Below are positions 20,902 through 32,693 of a stretch of DNA of 64,000 bases, in pieces. The stretch is from Marinomonas rhodophyticola (GTDB lineage Bacteria; Pseudomonadota; Gammaproteobacteria; Pseudomonadales; Marinomonadaceae): the NCBI RefSeq assembly GCF_026113935.1, contig NZ_JAPEUL010000006.1, positions 237,501 to 301,500 on the forward strand. Reading direction: 5' to 3'. Every line of letters begins with the position of its first letter. Position 1 is the first letter of the stretch. Made by a program: the position numbers and the translations under genes. The notes below the pieces were generated by a model. The model did not search any database. It was not told where the DNA came from and saw only the letters and a list, made by a program, of their open reading frames with translations.

Positions 20902-22549
20902 ATGGGCTTCACCCACAGAATTAACTGCTTGGCAGAAATTAATAGAACACAAACAAGACATGGCATCTGTAAATATGAAATCCTTGTTTGAAGCAGATCC
21001 CAAACGTGCCGAAAAATACACCGCACAAGCCGCTGGCTGGACATTGGATTACGCAAAAAATCGTGCCAATGACAAAACGCTAGCGCTACTAACGGATCTA
21101 GCAAAAGAAGCAGGGCTAGAAAGTGCTATTAAAGGCATGTTCAGCGGTGCGCATATTAACAACACCGAAGATCGCTCTGTCTTACACATCGCTCTACGTG
21201 CTAGCCAAGCGCAAGAAACGCTGATGGTAGATGGTATCAACGTCTTAGCTGAAGTACGTACAACACTTAAACAAATGGAAACATTTGTTACTCAACTACA
21301 CAGTGGTGAATGGAAAGGCTACACAGGCAAAGCAATTACCGACATAGTTTCCATTGGTATTGGTGGCTCTTATCTTGGCCCAAAAGTGGTTGCAGAAGCG
21401 CTAACGCCATATAAAAAAGACGGCATCAAAGTGCACTTCGTTGCCAATATTGATGGTTCAGACATCAACGGCAAACTAAATCAAGTGAACCCTGAAACCA
21501 CGGTATTTGTTATCTCATCTAAAACCTTTGGCACATTAGAAACACTGTCTAACGCAAATGCCGCGCGCGATTGGTTCCTAAGTAATGGCGGCTCACAAAA
21601 TGACGTCAGCAAACACTTCGCAGCCGTAAGCTCCAATGTGAAAAAAGCTGTAGACTTTGGCATGGATAAAGAAAACATCTTCCCAATGTGGGATTGGGTT
21701 GGCGGACGTTACTCATTGTGGTCTGCGATTGGCTTGCCTGTTGCCATTGCCGTGGGCATGGACAACTTCTACGCCTTACTAGACGGCGCTCACAAAATGG
21801 ACGAGCACTTCCGCACCGCGCCATTTGAAGAAAACCTGCCGGTAATCATGGGCGCCCTTGGCGTGTGGTACATCAACTTCCACAACGCACAAACTCACGC
21901 CTTAATTCCTTACGACCATTACCTACGTGCCATGCCTGCTCATATTCAGCAGCTCGACATGGAAAGTAACGGTAAAGCCAACCTATTGAATGGCGATGGC
22001 GTCACAACCGACACAGGCCCTATCATTTGGGGCGGTGCTGGCACCAACGGTCAGCATGCTTACCATCAGCTATTACACCAAGGCACACGTCTGGTTCCTG
22101 TGGACTTCATTGCACCACTGACCAGTCACAACCCAATTGGCGAACACCACACTCACTTGATTGCTAACTGCCTAAGCCAATCACAAGCCTTAATGGTCGG
22201 CAAAACCTTAGAGCAAGCCAAGCAAGAATTGCGTGACGCAGGTGCCGGGGCAGAGCAAGTGGAGGCCGTAGCGCCACACAAAGTGATTCAAGGCAACCGC
22301 CCTAGTAATACTCTATTTACCGATAAGATGACCCCTGCCACTGTCGGCGCTCTCATTGCACTGTATGAGCATCGCACCTTCGTGCAAGGCACCATCTGGG
22401 GAATTAACTCATTCGACCAATGGGGTGTAGAGCTAGGCAAAGTATTGGGAACCGACATCTACAATCGCCTTGTTAGCGACAGCGACAACAGCGCACTGGA
22501 TGCTTCTACTCAAGCACTGATCAACGCGTTCAAGAAAGCTCAGGCTTAA
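20902..22549 (+). CDS. pgi: Glucose-6-phosphate isomerase (frameshifted at the N-terminus)
   Basis: Interconverts glucose-6-P and fructose-6-P. The ATG at 20902 follows GGGAG at a good distance and starts MGFT; the expected [21 protein letters not shown] continues one frame over. An extra C in CCC (20912-20914) explains it. From 20960 the frame is open, with the PGI signatures [14 protein letters not shown] and the C-terminal [17 protein letters not shown]. The family is about 550 residues, matching the joined gene. The gene follows panC as in Pseudomonas and ends in a strong terminator. Confidence 0.95.
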
Positions 22550-22590
22550 CTAAAAAAAGAGCAGCTTAGACTTTTTGACATTGAACTAAA

Positions 22591-22620
22591 AACACCAGCC
22601 TCGGCTGGTGTTTTTGTTTT
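22591..22620 (+). terminator. Rho-independent terminator of pgi
   Basis: AACACCAGCC/GGCTGGTGTT stem with a tiny loop, then TTTTTGTTTT. Confidence 0.9.
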
Positions 22621-22625
22621 CTCTG

Positions 22626-22695
22626 TTCCCTCCCCTTCTCTTCAAGGGGTTAGGGAGGGGTTATTAAACTGTAAGTCGCGCCTTCAGGCCGACAC
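22626..22695 (+). repeat. Composite intergenic repeat, copy 1
   Basis: Two adjoining elements. The first (22626-22664) is a CCCCTT...AAGGGG hairpin followed by TTAGGGAGGGGTTA. The second (22670-22695) is a REP-like GTCGCGCCTTCAGGCCGAC hairpin. The same pair, in the opposite orientation, is at 38081-38184. The remaining bases up to 22865 show nothing further. Confidence 0.6.
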
Positions 22696-22865
22696 AAAAC
22701 AACTCACATGACACCATCATCAGCCCAACACAGACTTTTGTACATAACACCAAGCCAAGCGGCGTTTCTCTTCACTTTTCAATTCTAGGTAAGGCCGGCT
22801 ACCTCATCGAAACGCCGATTGGGTTGATGAAAGTAATTATCGAGCAGCGAACTAAAATAAAAAAA

Positions 22866-23120
22866 CTAATAGTGATATCGTAACTGCGCTATCAAAATTG
22901 CATCATCTTGATATTTATAAACAATTCGATGCTCATCATTGATACGACGAGACCAATAACCAGCAAGGCCATGCTTTAAAGGTTCTGGTTTGCCAACCCC
23001 TTCATAAGGCTCTCGCTGAATATCTTTGATTAGTAAGTTTATCCGCTTTAATACTTTCTTATCTGTGCTCTGCCAGTAAAGATACTGATCCCAAGCTGCG
23101 GTTGAAAAAGTGAGCCTCAC
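22866..23120 (-). CDS. yoeB: YoeB-type mRNA interferase toxin
   Basis: 84-residue RelE-superfamily ribonuclease that cuts mRNA on the ribosome. It ends in RYHY, matching the catalytic His83-Tyr84 of E. coli YoeB, and WSRRINDEHRIVYKY carries the conserved Arg/Glu region. Start overlaps the antitoxin stop by 4 bases, so the two are translationally coupled. Confidence 0.93.
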   Translation of the reverse strand: MRLTFSTAAWDQYLYWQSTDKKVLKRINLLIKDIQREPYEGVGKPEPLKHGLAGYWSRRINDEHRIVYKYQDDAILIAQLRYHY

Positions 23121-23371
23121 TCGATTAACTCTCTTTCAACGCCCTTACCCGCTTCCAGTTCAGCAATAGACTCCAACAAGACTCTGGCATTCGCTGGCGA
23201 ACGCAGCAAATAGGTAGTTTCTTGCATGGACTCATAATCTTCTAACGACATCATCACAACTGGGCTCTCGCTTTTACGCGTGATGATCACTGGCGAATGA
23301 TCGTCACAAACCTTAGCCATTGTCTTAGCCAAGTTAGCTCGGGCTGTTGTATAACTGATAGCATCCATCAT
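23117..23371 (-). CDS. yefM: YefM-type antitoxin
   Basis: 84-residue Phd/YefM antitoxin: N-terminal DNA-binding part (MMDAISYTTARANLAKTMAKVCDDHSPVIITR) and a C-terminal tail that wraps the toxin (LLRSPANARVLLESIAELE). Upstream TGTAC repeats are likely its own operator. Confidence 0.93.
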   Translation of the reverse strand: MMDAISYTTARANLAKTMAKVCDDHSPVIITRKSESPVVMMSLEDYESMQETTYLLRSPANARVLLESIAELEAGKGVERELIE

Positions 23372-23378
23372 TTTTTCC

Positions 23379-23396
23379 TGTACTTAATTCTGTACC
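23379..23396. promoter_or_regulatory. Candidate YefM operator
   Basis: Two TGTAC motifs (23379-23383 and 23391-23395) start 12 bp apart, just upstream of yefM. In E. coli, YefM-YoeB recognises TGTACA motifs with 12-bp centre-to-centre spacing. The rest of the gap to 23671 shows nothing I can name. Confidence 0.5.
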
Positions 23397-23671
23397 ACTG
23401 AGTATAAAGTAAACACCCAAAGTAAATCAACAACTAACCCGTAAGCTGTAATTAATAGAACAACACTAATTAGAAGCAATCAGGATCAGATAGAAATTAA
23501 CTCTGCTGCCTCTTTCAACTGCCCGTGTTGTATCAAAAAATACCATCAAGACACAACGCCTGATTTTTCAATGCTATCTTTTCACTTAATCAATTGGACA
23601 AAGAACGTTAGAAAAGATACAAAAACCACCAGAGCAATAAACGAATTCAAGAAGGAGCGTAGAGGATTAAA

Positions 23672-24301
23672 ATGGTAGATTTTACAAATGGTAAATGGAT
23701 TTTCGAGCCAAAATTAAGTAAGGTGAGTCTAGACTCAGTCTCTATAACAACTGAGTCGAACACGGATCTCTGGCAACGCAGTTACTATGGATTTCGTAAT
23801 GATAATGCTCCCGCATTACAGATTGAATCTGATGAAAACTTCACCTTTACCGCAAAAGCCAGTTTTACTTACCAAACTCAATTTGATCAATGTGGTCTTA
23901 TTATCTATCTCGATAGTGAAAATTGGTTCAAAGCCTCAATTGAATACGAAAACCAAGCATTTTCAAGACTTGGAAGTGTCGTAACGAATTTTGGCTACTC
24001 AGATTGGGCCACATCAGATATCCCTCTACCAAAAGAAATCTGGTATCGCTTAAGCCGCCGAGGGGCAGACTTTCTGATTGAATCATCATTTGATGGTATT
24101 GTTTTCAATCAAATGCGCGTATTTCATTTGCATCAGCTTGGTGAGACAACAGTCGAAATGGGCAAATGCAACCCGCCACAACCCGCAGAGAAATCGGTAA
24201 AATTTGGTGTATATGCGTGCAGCCCTCAGAATTCATCTTTTACCGCTACATTCACCGACATGAGTTTAGAGCCTTGTAAATGGCTAGCCCACTACGCCTA
24301 A
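23672..24301 (+). CDS. DUF1349 (YesU-like) concanavalin-fold protein
   Basis: 209 residues resembling the DUF1349 family, a beta-jellyroll related to lectins/glucanases: LWQRSYYGFRNDNAPAL, FDQCGLIIYLDSENWFKASIEYEN and a C-terminal VKFGVYACSPQNSSFTATFTDM. No signal peptide, so probably cytosolic. Function is unknown in the family; binding of a sugar-like ligand is inferred from the fold. AAGGAG lies upstream of the ATG. Monocistronic. Confidence 0.8.
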   Translation: MVDFTNGKWIFEPKLSKVSLDSVSITTESNTDLWQRSYYGFRNDNAPALQIESDENFTFTAKASFTYQTQFDQCGLIIYLDSENWFKASIEYENQAFSRLGSVVTNFGYSDWATSDIPLPKEIWYRLSRRGADFLIESSFDGIVFNQMRVFHLHQLGETTVEMGKCNPPQPAEKSVKFGVYACSPQNSSFTATFTDMSLEPCKWLAHYA

Positions 24302-24357
24302 AGCCAACGTCAAAGGTGAAATTTGGCTAATCAGGATATTGCCAACTGTCTTTCATC

Positions 24358-24392
24358 ATGTGAGCCGATTAAGCGAATTATTCGGCTCACAT
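24358..24392. terminator. Bidirectional hairpin between the DUF1349 gene and lplA
   Basis: Perfect 11-bp arms ATGTGAGCCGA / TCGGCTCACAT with a 13-base loop between two convergent genes. T tracts are poor. Confidence 0.6.
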
Positions 24393-24402
24393 GGGAATTG
24401 GT

Positions 24403-25416
24403 CTAGGAAACCGCCTTAACCAACCACGCTTTCATTTCTTCTAAATCCGCCTTATGGTCTGGATAGTTTTCAATAACCGAGTCGACACAAGCTGCGATAG
24501 CGTCTGGTCGGTAGGTCACGCCTATAAGTTTTTCTGCAAGTTGCTCAATTGGATCCGGGAACAAGCTGTCGGTAAAGGTCTGCGCGGCGGTGATTTTCGC
24601 GTTGCTCAGATCGAGGTGAATCTCTACGCCGCCCCATTTGAAACGCTCATCTAGGGTGTGAGTAAACTGCGGAGATTTACCAAAGTTCCAGTCCCAGCTT
24701 TGCTGTTGTTCAAATTTTTCCACAAAGCCTGGTAGGTCTGGCAAGGCGTCAGGGGATATTTCCTCTATGGCTGGCACTTCATCAAAATATTCACAAAACG
24801 CTTCGACAATAGCGTCACAGACGAGCTGATGATCAATCGCTGGATACAAGCTGTTTAGGTTGGTGACTCGTGAGCGTACGGAGGTAATGCCTTTCGACTG
24901 TAACTTTTTGACATCAGGGTTGAGGTAATTCGCTAGACGACTCAAGTCAGCGTGCAGTAATAAAGTACCATGATGAAAACCGCGGTCCTTAGTCTCTTTA
25001 TAGGCAGAGCCAGAAAATTTGCGCATGGCTTCACCCTCTCCGACCACCAGATCGTTACGGCCATTAGCATAACCTTCAATGCCTAACTTCTTTAAGCCGT
25101 TTAACACAATCTCTGTAGAGACTTCTTTGCTGTATTCCGGCTTACCCGCCATAAAAGTAAAGTTAGTATTCCCCAAATCATGGAACACCGCCCCACCACC
25201 GCTTTGACGACGAGCTAAATGAATCTTGTCTTGCTCCATCTTACTGATGTTGCATTCTTTCCAAGGGTTTTGTGAGCGACCAATCACCACGGTATCAGCA
25301 TTACGCCAAAGAAATAAAACGCGCTGATCTGCTGGCATAGAACGAAAAATACAGTCCTCAACCGCCAAGTTAAAATGAGGGTTATTTGAATGGGACAATA
25401 AAATTCGGCTAGCCAT
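24403..25416 (-). CDS. lplA: Lipoate-protein ligase A
   Basis: Activates free lipoate with ATP and attaches it to E2/GcvH lysines. 337 residues, the length of E. coli LplA (338), with [20 protein letters not shown] (lipoate-binding loop), KFSGSAYK and the C-terminal accessory domain. A striking 37-bp palindrome lies 24 bases upstream of the start. Confidence 0.94.
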   Translation of the reverse strand: MASRILLSHSNNPHFNLAVEDCIFRSMPADQRVLFLWRNADTVVIGRSQNPWKECNISKMEQDKIHLARRQSGGGAVFHDLGNTNFTFMAGKPEYSKEVSTEIVLNGLKKLGIEGYANGRNDLVVGEGEAMRKFSGSAYKETKDRGFHHGTLLLHADLSRLANYLNPDVKKLQSKGITSVRSRVTNLNSLYPAIDHQLVCDAIVEAFCEYFDEVPAIEEISPDALPDLPGFVEKFEQQQSWDWNFGKSPQFTHTLDERFKWGGVEIHLDLSNAKITAAQTFTDSLFPDPIEQLAEKLIGVTYRPDAIAACVDSVIENYPDHKADLEEMKAWLVKAVS

Positions 25417-25440
25417 GGCACTTTCTCTTTAAATGTCAGT

Positions 25441-25477
25441 AAATAAGAACGGATGTTAATAACATCCGTTCTTATTT
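25441..25477. promoter_or_regulatory. Perfect palindrome upstream of lplA
   Basis: 18-bp arms (25441-25458 and 25460-25477; core GAACGGATGTTA) around one central base. It may be an operator, a leader hairpin, or a second terminator for the upstream chemoreceptor gene. No known regulator site is recognised. Confidence 0.5.
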
Positions 25478-25530
25478 ACAACGACTTAGTTAGCAACAAA
25501 GAAAAAGGACTAACTAAAAAGTACAAACAT

Positions 25531-25565
25531 AAAAGGGTAAATCACTTATAGCGATTTACCCTTTT
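25531..25565 (-). terminator. Terminator of the chemoreceptor gene
   Basis: AAAAGGGTAAATC / GATTTACCCTTTT stem, 13 bp, 9-base loop, ending in T residues, 27 bases past the chemoreceptor stop. Confidence 0.8.
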
Positions 25566-25591
25566 GAATGAACATTTAAAAGTAAGTGCTT

Positions 25592-27484
25592 TTATAGTCT
25601 AAATTTAGCGACTTCTTGGTTTATTTGTCGTCCTAAGTCATGCAGTTTTTTCGCTTGTTCGGCGGCAAGCTTGCTAGCTTCTGACATCTCATCACCAACA
25701 CCGCGTATGGTTTCGGTGTTGCGGCTAATTTCGAGTGTAACGGAAGATTGCTCTTCAGCCGCAGTCGCTATTTGTGCCGCCATATCATTGATTTTATTGA
25801 TAGAATCAAGGATTAGACCTAAACTTCTATTTGCTTCTTCAGCATCTGAAACACTCTGGTTAGCCATCTCCTTACCTCTATCAGTCGCTTTAACTGCACT
25901 TTCCGCCGCAGCTTGCAAAGACTCTATCATTCCCTGAATTTCTTGAGTTGAGCTATGAGTACGTTGCGATAAAACCCTTACCTCATCAGCCACCACGGCA
26001 AAACCACGACCTTGTTCACCCGCCCTAGCGGCTTCAATTGCTGCGTTTAGTGCAAGCAAGTTAGTTTGCTCAGATATGCCACTAATAGTTGATAGGATAG
26101 AGTTGATGCTCTGTACATGTTTATTTAAATCGCCAATAATTTGACTTGCTCGGCCCACTTCTTCCGCTAAGGTTTCTGTAGAACGTTGACTTGTCTCAAC
26201 TTCTTTGCGGCCTTTCTCTGTTATCGAAACACAATCTCTAGCAGAATAAGCTGTTTGCTCTGCATTAGTAGATATTTCTTGAGTCGCAGACGCCATCTCT
26301 GTCACTGCCGTCGCTATCATGTGAATTTCACTTTGATGACGTTGCAATCTCTCGTTTTGCTGATCTGATACCTTAGATACACCACCAGCTTCAGACAGCA
26401 AATCTTTAGAGGTAGCACTCAATCGGCTAATAATGCCATAAAGTTGTTCAACAAACCGATTGAAACTCGCTGCTAATTGGCCGATTTCATCGCCACTTTT
26501 CACTTCTAATCGAATCGTTAAATCACCATTACCATTTGCAATTTCATCTAGGCTTTTGGTAATGGCACTGAGATTTTCCAACATGACCTTCAATAACAAA
26601 GACATGATGATCAAAATAACAACCAAGATGATAAAACTAATAATGACCTGACTTATGAGCTGACTGCGTACCGGAGCAAACAATGTCTCTTTATCCATTA
26701 CTAAAATAAGCGACCAGTTTGAATTAGGAATAACTGTCGCATAAATAAGCCGGTCACGACCATCTAACGACATATCTTGAAGCGTACGCTTAGAAACAAG
26801 TTTCTCGAGCAAATCACCAGCAAAGTTTTCATTTAGCTCTGAGGCTTTTTTACTTTGTAACTTGGAGTCAGGATGTGCAACGATCTGGTCACTTTTATCA
26901 ACCACTACAGCATAACCATCACCAGGAACGTTAAGTTTATTAACAAAGAGCGTCAGTTGCTCTAAGGTAAGGTTAGCACCAATGGCACCAATAAACTGAT
27001 TATCTTTCTTTACCGCTTCAGACAATGTAACTACATACTCATTTGTACTCGCGGAAACAAATGGAGAGGCTAAGAAACGACCATTGCTTTCTTTAGCACC
27101 TTTGTACCAACTGCGCACTCTTGGGTCATAATTTGGTGGGTTTAAGTTAGGGTCATTACGATACATCTCACCCTTTTCATTACCAAAATAAGTGATTGAG
27201 AAGCCTAGCCCTTCTCTTACTTGGTCCAATAATATATAGGGCTTGATATCTGGGAATTCTGCAATTGTCTTGGCAAGCTTGCTTACCGAGTTTTGTCTGT
27301 CTTTAAGCCAGTTCCCAACGTTATCACTAAATACTTCGGATACTAAGTCAACTTCATCTTCCAATGCAGACTCAATATTTTTTTGCAATGTAGTAACACT
27401 CTGAACAACTAAAGCAACAAAAAAAACAACAAAACAAATAACAGTAATAATAAGAATTTTTTTACGTAATGAGAAATTTTTCAT
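25592..27484 (-). CDS. Methyl-accepting chemotaxis protein with a Cache sensor
   Basis: 630 residues: membrane span about 10-32, periplasmic double-Cache region about 35-275 ([38 protein letters not shown]), second span about 278-300, HAMP about 302-355 and a long signalling coiled coil with the invariant tip [32 protein letters not shown]. No pentapeptide tether is seen. Such Cache domains often bind amino acids or organic acids; the ligand here is unknown. Monocistronic with its own terminator. Confidence 0.93.
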   Translation of the reverse strand: MKNFSLRKKILIITVICFVVFFVALVVQSVTTLQKNIESALEDEVDLVSEVFSDNVGNWLKDRQNSVSKLAKTIAEFPDIKPYILLDQVREGLGFSITYFGNEKGEMYRNDPNLNPPNYDPRVRSWYKGAKESNGRFLASPFVSASTNEYVVTLSEAVKKDNQFIGAIGANLTLEQLTLFVNKLNVPGDGYAVVVDKSDQIVAHPDSKLQSKKASELNENFAGDLLEKLVSKRTLQDMSLDGRDRLIYATVIPNSNWSLILVMDKETLFAPVRSQLISQVIISFIILVVILIIMSLLLKVMLENLSAITKSLDEIANGNGDLTIRLEVKSGDEIGQLAASFNRFVEQLYGIISRLSATSKDLLSEAGGVSKVSDQQNERLQRHQSEIHMIATAVTEMASATQEISTNAEQTAYSARDCVSITEKGRKEVETSQRSTETLAEEVGRASQIIGDLNKHVQSINSILSTISGISEQTNLLALNAAIEAARAGEQGRGFAVVADEVRVLSQRTHSSTQEIQGMIESLQAAAESAVKATDRGKEMANQSVSDAEEANRSLGLILDSINKINDMAAQIATAAEEQSSVTLEISRNTETIRGVGDEMSEASKLAAEQAKKLHDLGRQINQEVAKFRL

Positions 27485-27713
27485 AATGCCAATCCATCGA
27501 TCTAAACGACATGCTTACACATGCATCAATTATATTTATTTTCGCTCAAGTTCACTTAAAGTAATCTCTCAACCAGCTCCATTGGCTAATATCTACTCGG
27601 ATTGATCATAGGTTAGATAATCAATGAAAGTCAAAATAACTTAGTTAATTATTGTGAGGTTTTCATTAAGTTATGTAGAGTATTGATAATAATGAATCTA
27701 GAAACCTAGGCAT

Positions 27714-27749
27714 AAAAAAACCACGATGCTTTCGCATCGTGGTTTTTTG
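27714..27749 (-). terminator. Terminator of the carAB-greA operon
   Basis: AAAAAACCACGATG-CGAAAG-CATCGTGGTTTTTT on the minus strand, 17 bases past greA; strong stem and T tract. It works on both strands by symmetry. Confidence 0.92.
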
Positions 27750-27765
27750 TAAAACGCCTAATACA

Positions 27766-28242
27766 TTAAATATATTCGACTTTCTCAATCTCGTATATCA
27801 CTTCGCCACTAGGAACCTGAATGGTCACTTCGTCACCTTCTTCTTTGCCGATAATGGCTTTAGCGATTGGTGATGCGTAAGAGATTTTCTTCTCTTTTAC
27901 ATCCGCTTCGTCGTCGCCAACAATCTTATAAGTCACCGTTTCCTCAGTATCGACGTTAAACAAGGTTACTGTCGTACCGAAAATCACTTTGCCAGACGCT
28001 GGCAAGGATTTCACATCAATCACTTGCGAATCAGCAAGCTTCCCTTCGATCTCTTTAATACGACCTTCGGCAAATCCCTGCTCTTCACGAGCCGCATGGT
28101 ATTCAGCGTTTTCTTTTAAGTCGCCATGTTCGCGCGCGGTTGCGATATCCGCAATCACGCGAGGACGGACGACAGTTTTCAAGTGATTCAGCTCTTCTCT
28201 TAGACGAGCTTCACCTTCTACTGTCATTGGTACTTTTTTCAT
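27766..28242 (-). CDS. greA: Transcription elongation factor GreA
   Basis: Rescues backtracked RNA polymerase by stimulating transcript cleavage. 158 residues: N-terminal coiled coil with the acidic tip ([19 protein letters not shown]) and C-terminal FKBP-like domain. Its ATG overlaps the carB stop by one base, giving a carA-carB-greA operon as in many gammaproteobacteria. Confidence 0.97.
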   Translation of the reverse strand: MKKVPMTVEGEARLREELNHLKTVVRPRVIADIATAREHGDLKENAEYHAAREEQGFAEGRIKEIEGKLADSQVIDVKSLPASGKVIFGTTVTLFNVDTEETVTYKIVGDDEADVKEKKISYASPIAKAIIGKEEGDEVTIQVPSGEVIYEIEKVEYI

Positions 28243-31200
28243 TATTTCCCCAAGTGCAAATCTTGCAGTCTTCTAACTTTCGTTTCACCCGTTAGGCTAA
28301 TCGCCATACTCGTTGCTTCAGCACCAGCCAATGTCGTAGTGTAACAAACCTTGCGCTGTAAAGCTGTACGACGGATAACAGAAGAGTCTGCAATCGCTTG
28401 CGTACCAGATGTGGTGTTGATGATGTAATCAATTTCGCCATTTTTCATCATATCAACGATATGAGGACGACCTTCATTCACCTTGTTCACTTTACGAACT
28501 TCCACACCATGATCAGTTAGGTATTTTGCTGTGCCTTCGGTACCCACAAGGTCAAAGCCTAATTCCGCCAAGCGACGAGCCACATCCACAGCCCCTTCTT
28601 TGTCCATATCACGAACGCTGATAAAAGCACGGCCAGACGTTGGCAATACGGTACCACCACCCAACGCGGCTTTACCGAACGCTTCAGCAAAGGTATCACC
28701 TACGCCCATCACTTCGCCCGTAGACTTCATTTCAGGCCCAAGAATCGGATCGACACCTTGGAACTTGTTGAATGGGAAAACGGCTTCTTTCACGCTGTAG
28801 TAAGAAGGAATAATTTCTTTAGTGAAACCAAGCTCTTCCAGTGTTTTGCCTGCCATGACCAAAGCCGCCACTTGCGCCAAAGAGCGACCAATACATTTAG
28901 AAACAAAAGGCACAGTACGTGATGCACGAGGGTTCACCTCGATCACATAAATTTCGCCATCTTGTACCGCAAGTTGAGTGTTCATCAAACCAACAACGCC
29001 AAGCTCTAGCGCCATGTTTTTGATCATCTCACGAATATCGTCTTGCACTTCTTTAGACAAAGAGTATGGCGGCAAAGAGCACGCAGAGTCACCAGAGTGA
29101 ACGCCCGCTTGTTCGATATGCTGCATAATGCCGCCAATCACCACTTGCTTACCATCACTGATACAGTCGATATCAATCTCAATCGCCGCATTCAAGAAGT
29201 GATCTAGCAACACAGGGCTGTCGTTAGACACTTTCACAGCACTGGTCATGTAACGCATCAGTTCTTTTTCGTTGTATACGATTTCCATCGCACGGCCGCC
29301 CAATACATAAGATGGACGAACCACGAGTGGATAACCGATTTCAGCGGCTTTGGCAGCAGCTTGGTCAACACTACGCACTGTCGCGTTATGAGGTTGCTTG
29401 TAACCCAAACGCTGGATCATGCTTTGGAAACGCTCACGATCTTCTGCGCGGTCAATAGACTCAGGCGTGGTACCAATGATTGGCACACCTTCGTTTTGCA
29501 AAGCACGCGCAATTTTCAGCGGCGTTTGACCACCGAATTGAACGATCACGCCTTTTGGTTTTTCTTTGCGAACGATTTCTAACACGTCTTCAAGCGTGAC
29601 TGGCTCGAAGTACAAACGGTCAGACGTATCGTAGTCAGTCGATACCGTTTCAGGGTTACAGTTCACCATAATAGTTTCGTAACCGTCGTCACGCAAACCT
29701 AGCGCCGCGTGTACGCAGCAGTAGTCAAATTCAATACCCTGACCGATACGGTTTGGACCACCACCAAGGATAATGATTTTTTCACGATCCGTTGGCGCCG
29801 CTTCACACTCGTCTTCGTAAGTGGAATACATATAGGCGGTATTGGTTGCAAATTCCGCCGCACAGGTATCAACACGTTTGTAGACGGGGTGAACATTCAT
29901 CAAATAACGACGTTCACGCAACGATTTTTCAGTAACATGAAGCAGTTTAGCCAGACGTGCGTCAGAGAACCCTTTACGCTTCAAACGACGCAAAACATCG
30001 TAGGTCATGTCGACCAAGCCTTTATCCGCTAGGGCCGCTTCTTCTTTGATCAAGTCTTCGATTTGCACCAAGAACCAATGATCAACACCAGTAGCTTCAT
30101 ATACTTCGTCAACCGTCATACCTGAACGGAACGCATCGCCAATGTACCAAATACGGTCAGAACCTGGAGATTGAAGCTCGTAAGCCAATTTCTCTTTACT
30201 GTTTTCTTCGGAGAAATCCAGCTGAGGATTGAAACCGTCAGAACCCACTTCCAAGCCACGTAAGGCTTTTTGCAACGACTCTTGGAAAGTACGGCCAATC
30301 GCCATCACTTCACCAACGGATTTCATTTGCGTAGTTAAACGATCGTTAGCAGTTGGGAATTTTTCGAATGTGAAACGAGGGATCTTAGTGACAACATAGT
30401 CGATTGCTGGCTCGAAGCTCGCTGGAGTTTGGCCGCCAGTGATGTCGTTTTGCAACTCATCAAGGGTATAACCAATCGCCAATTTCGCGGCAATTTTTGC
30501 AATTGGGAAGCCCGTTGCTTTCGATGCCAAAGCAGACGAACGAGACACACGAGGGTTCATCTCAATGACCACAAGACGACCTGTTTTTGGATCCATACCA
30601 AACTGTACGTTGGAACCACCTGTCTCTACACCGATCTCGCGCAATACCGCCAAAGAAGCGTTACGCATGATTTGATATTCTTTGTCTGTCAACGTTTGTG
30701 CTGGTGCCACCGTGATAGAGTCACCCGTGTGAACCCCCATGGCGTCGAAGTTTTCAATCGCACAAACAATGATGCAGTTGTCTTTTTTGTCGCGGACAAC
30801 TTCCATCTCGTACTCTTTCCAACCGATCAAAGATTCATCGATGAGCAATTCGTTGGTCGGAGACAAATCCAAACCACGAGTACAAATTTCGTCGAACTCT
30901 TCCATGTTATACGCGATACCGCCACCGGTGCCGCCCATGGTGAAAGAAGGACGAATAATACAAGGGAAGCCTACTTCCGCTTGAACTTTAAGCGCTTCTT
31001 CCATGTTATGGGCAATGCCCGCACGTGGACATTCAAGACCAATGGAGCGCATGGCTTGATCAAAACGGCTACGATCTTCCGCTTTGTCAATGGCATCAGC
31101 TGTCGCACCAATCATTTCTACATTGTATTTCGCTAACACACCATGACGTTCAAGATCCAACGCACAGTTCAATGCTGTTTGACCACCCATGGTCGGTAGC

Positions 31201-31457
31201 ACCGCATCTGGGCGCTCTTTTTCAATGATCTTTTCAACGGTTTTCCATTCGATAGGCTCAATGTAAGTCGCATCGGCCATCGCGGGGTCTGTCATGATGG
31301 TGGCTGGGTTAGAGTTCACCAGAATAACGCGAAAACCTTCTTCACGAAGCGCTTTACACGCCTGCGCACCCGAATAGTCAAACTCACAAGCCTGACCGAT
31401 AACAATAGGTACCGCACCTAAAATTAAGACGCTTTTTATGTCAGTACGTTTTGGCAT
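28242..31457 (-). CDS. carB: Carbamoyl-phosphate synthase large subunit
   Basis: Makes carbamoyl phosphate for arginine and pyrimidine synthesis. 1071 residues with the two homologous ATP-grasp halves ([12 protein letters not shown] and [27 protein letters not shown]), and the C-terminal allosteric MGS-like domain from about 940. Intact. carA is 18 bases upstream in the reading sense. Confidence 0.98.
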   Translation of the reverse strand: MPKRTDIKSVLILGAVPIVIGQACEFDYSGAQACKALREEGFRVILVNSNPATIMTDPAMADATYIEPIEWKTVEKIIEKERPDAVLPTMGGQTALNCALDLERHGVLAKYNVEMIGATADAIDKAEDRSRFDQAMRSIGLECPRAGIAHNMEEALKVQAEVGFPCIIRPSFTMGGTGGGIAYNMEEFDEICTRGLDLSPTNELLIDESLIGWKEYEMEVVRDKKDNCIIVCAIENFDAMGVHTGDSITVAPAQTLTDKEYQIMRNASLAVLREIGVETGGSNVQFGMDPKTGRLVVIEMNPRVSRSSALASKATGFPIAKIAAKLAIGYTLDELQNDITGGQTPASFEPAIDYVVTKIPRFTFEKFPTANDRLTTQMKSVGEVMAIGRTFQESLQKALRGLEVGSDGFNPQLDFSEENSKEKLAYELQSPGSDRIWYIGDAFRSGMTVDEVYEATGVDHWFLVQIEDLIKEEAALADKGLVDMTYDVLRRLKRKGFSDARLAKLLHVTEKSLRERRYLMNVHPVYKRVDTCAAEFATNTAYMYSTYEDECEAAPTDREKIIILGGGPNRIGQGIEFDYCCVHAALGLRDDGYETIMVNCNPETVSTDYDTSDRLYFEPVTLEDVLEIVRKEKPKGVIVQFGGQTPLKIARALQNEGVPIIGTTPESIDRAEDRERFQSMIQRLGYKQPHNATVRSVDQAAAKAAEIGYPLVVRPSYVLGGRAMEIVYNEKELMRYMTSAVKVSNDSPVLLDHFLNAAIEIDIDCISDGKQVVIGGIMQHIEQAGVHSGDSACSLPPYSLSKEVQDDIREMIKNMALELGVVGLMNTQLAVQDGEIYVIEVNPRASRTVPFVSKCIGRSLAQVAALVMAGKTLEELGFTKEIIPSYYSVKEAVFPFNKFQGVDPILGPEMKSTGEVMGVGDTFAEAFGKAALGGGTVLPTSGRAFISVRDMDKEGAVDVARRLAELGFDLVGTEGTAKYLTDHGVEVRKVNKVNEGRPHIVDMMKNGEIDYIINTTSGTQAIADSSVIRRTALQRKVCYTTTLAGAEATSMAISLTGETKVRRLQDLHLGK

Positions 31458-31491
31458 AATATTTTCGTTCCGCTCCTATTTAGGTTTTGTC

Positions 31492-32624
31492 TTAGGCTTT
31501 AGAGGCTTTGATGTTTTCAATAAACTGATCGAACAAAGGCGCAACATCGTGTGGCCCTGGAACTTCGCTTCAGGGTGACCTTGGAAGCTAAATGCACTCT
31601 TGTCTGTACGTGCGATGCCTTGCAAGGAACCATCGAACAAAGATTTGTGAGTCATCACAAGGTTAGCTGGCAAGGTGTCTTCGTCTACCGCAAAACCGTG
31701 GTTTTGACTGGTGATCATCACAGTGCCTTTTTCAATCGCTTGTACCGGATGGTTTGCACCGTGGTGACCAAACTTCATTTTCTTGGTTTTCGCACCAGAT
31801 GCTAATGCCAAAAGCTGATGACCAAGACAAATACCAAAAACAGGAATATCGGTTTCTAAAATTTCTTTGATGGCTTGAATCGCGTAATCACAGGCTTCTG
31901 GATCGCCAGGGCCATTAGATAGGAAAACACCATCTGGATTCATTGCTAATACATCTTTTGCAGGTGTTTTTGCAGGTACAACCGTTAGACGGCAGCCGCG
32001 TTCAACCAACATACGCAAAATATTGCGTTTTACACCATAGTCATAAGCAACCACATGGAAGTCGAAAGAGTCTGGTGTTGTGTGACCATTTACAAGATCC
32101 CAAGTAGACTCAGTCCACTCGTATGCTTTTTCAACCGTTACTTCTTTCGCTAGATCCATGCCTTTCAAACCAGGGAAAGCACGAGCCGCTGCAATCGCCG
32201 CCGCTTCATCTAAATTTTCACCCGCCATGATGCAACCTGCTTGCGCACCTTTTTCACGTAGAATACGTGTCAGCTTACGTGTGTCGATATCAGCAATACC
32301 CACCACACCTTTGCGCTTCAAATAAGAATCTAATGATTCTTGTGAACGCCAGCTGCTAGCCACTAGAGGAAGATCACGAATGATCAAGCCTTCACACCAA
32401 ATTTTGTCGGATTCTTCATCTTCAGAGTTAACGCCAGTATTCCCAATGTGGGGATAGGTCAAGGTGACCATTTGTCGAGCATAGGAAGGATCAGTAAGAA
32501 TTTCTTGATAACCAGTCATCGAAGTGTTAAATACCACTTCAGCAGTTGAGGAGCCATCTGCTCCGATCGACACCCCTTTAAAAACCGTGCCGTCTTCCAG
32601 AGCCAGAATCGCTGATGTTGCCAA
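31492..32624 (-). CDS. carA: Carbamoyl-phosphate synthase small subunit (C-terminal frameshift)
   Basis: Glutaminase subunit. The start is TTG at 32624, 5 bases after GGGAGG; the frame extends further upstream without support. The glutaminase nucleophile is in GICLGHQL and the His/Glu pair in FQGHPEA. Right after GHPEA the frame breaks: at 31561-31565 two extra bases (AACTTCG for an expected ACTCG) shift it. The correct frame gives [23 protein letters not shown] and stops at 31492, matching E. coli CarA. As sequenced, the protein ends in an unrelated 23-residue tail. Confidence 0.94.
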
Positions 32625-32657
32625 AGGAACCTCCCATTTAGAGCCTTTCAGGTTGCA

Positions 32658-32693
32658 AAAAAGCGAGATAAACCGGCGGCTCATCTCGCTTTT
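32658..32693 (-). terminator. Terminator-like hairpin upstream of carA
   Basis: On the minus strand AAAAGCGAGAT / ATCTCGCTTTTTT with a 13-base loop and a T run, 34 bases before the carA start. It either terminates readthrough from the DJ-1 gene or is an attenuator in the carA leader. Confidence 0.65.

Noticed and set aside
30429-31136. 235-codon frame on the plus strand inside carB
   Set aside because: Antisense shadow of carB; composition is low-complexity Thr/Arg/Phe of the kind made by reverse reading.
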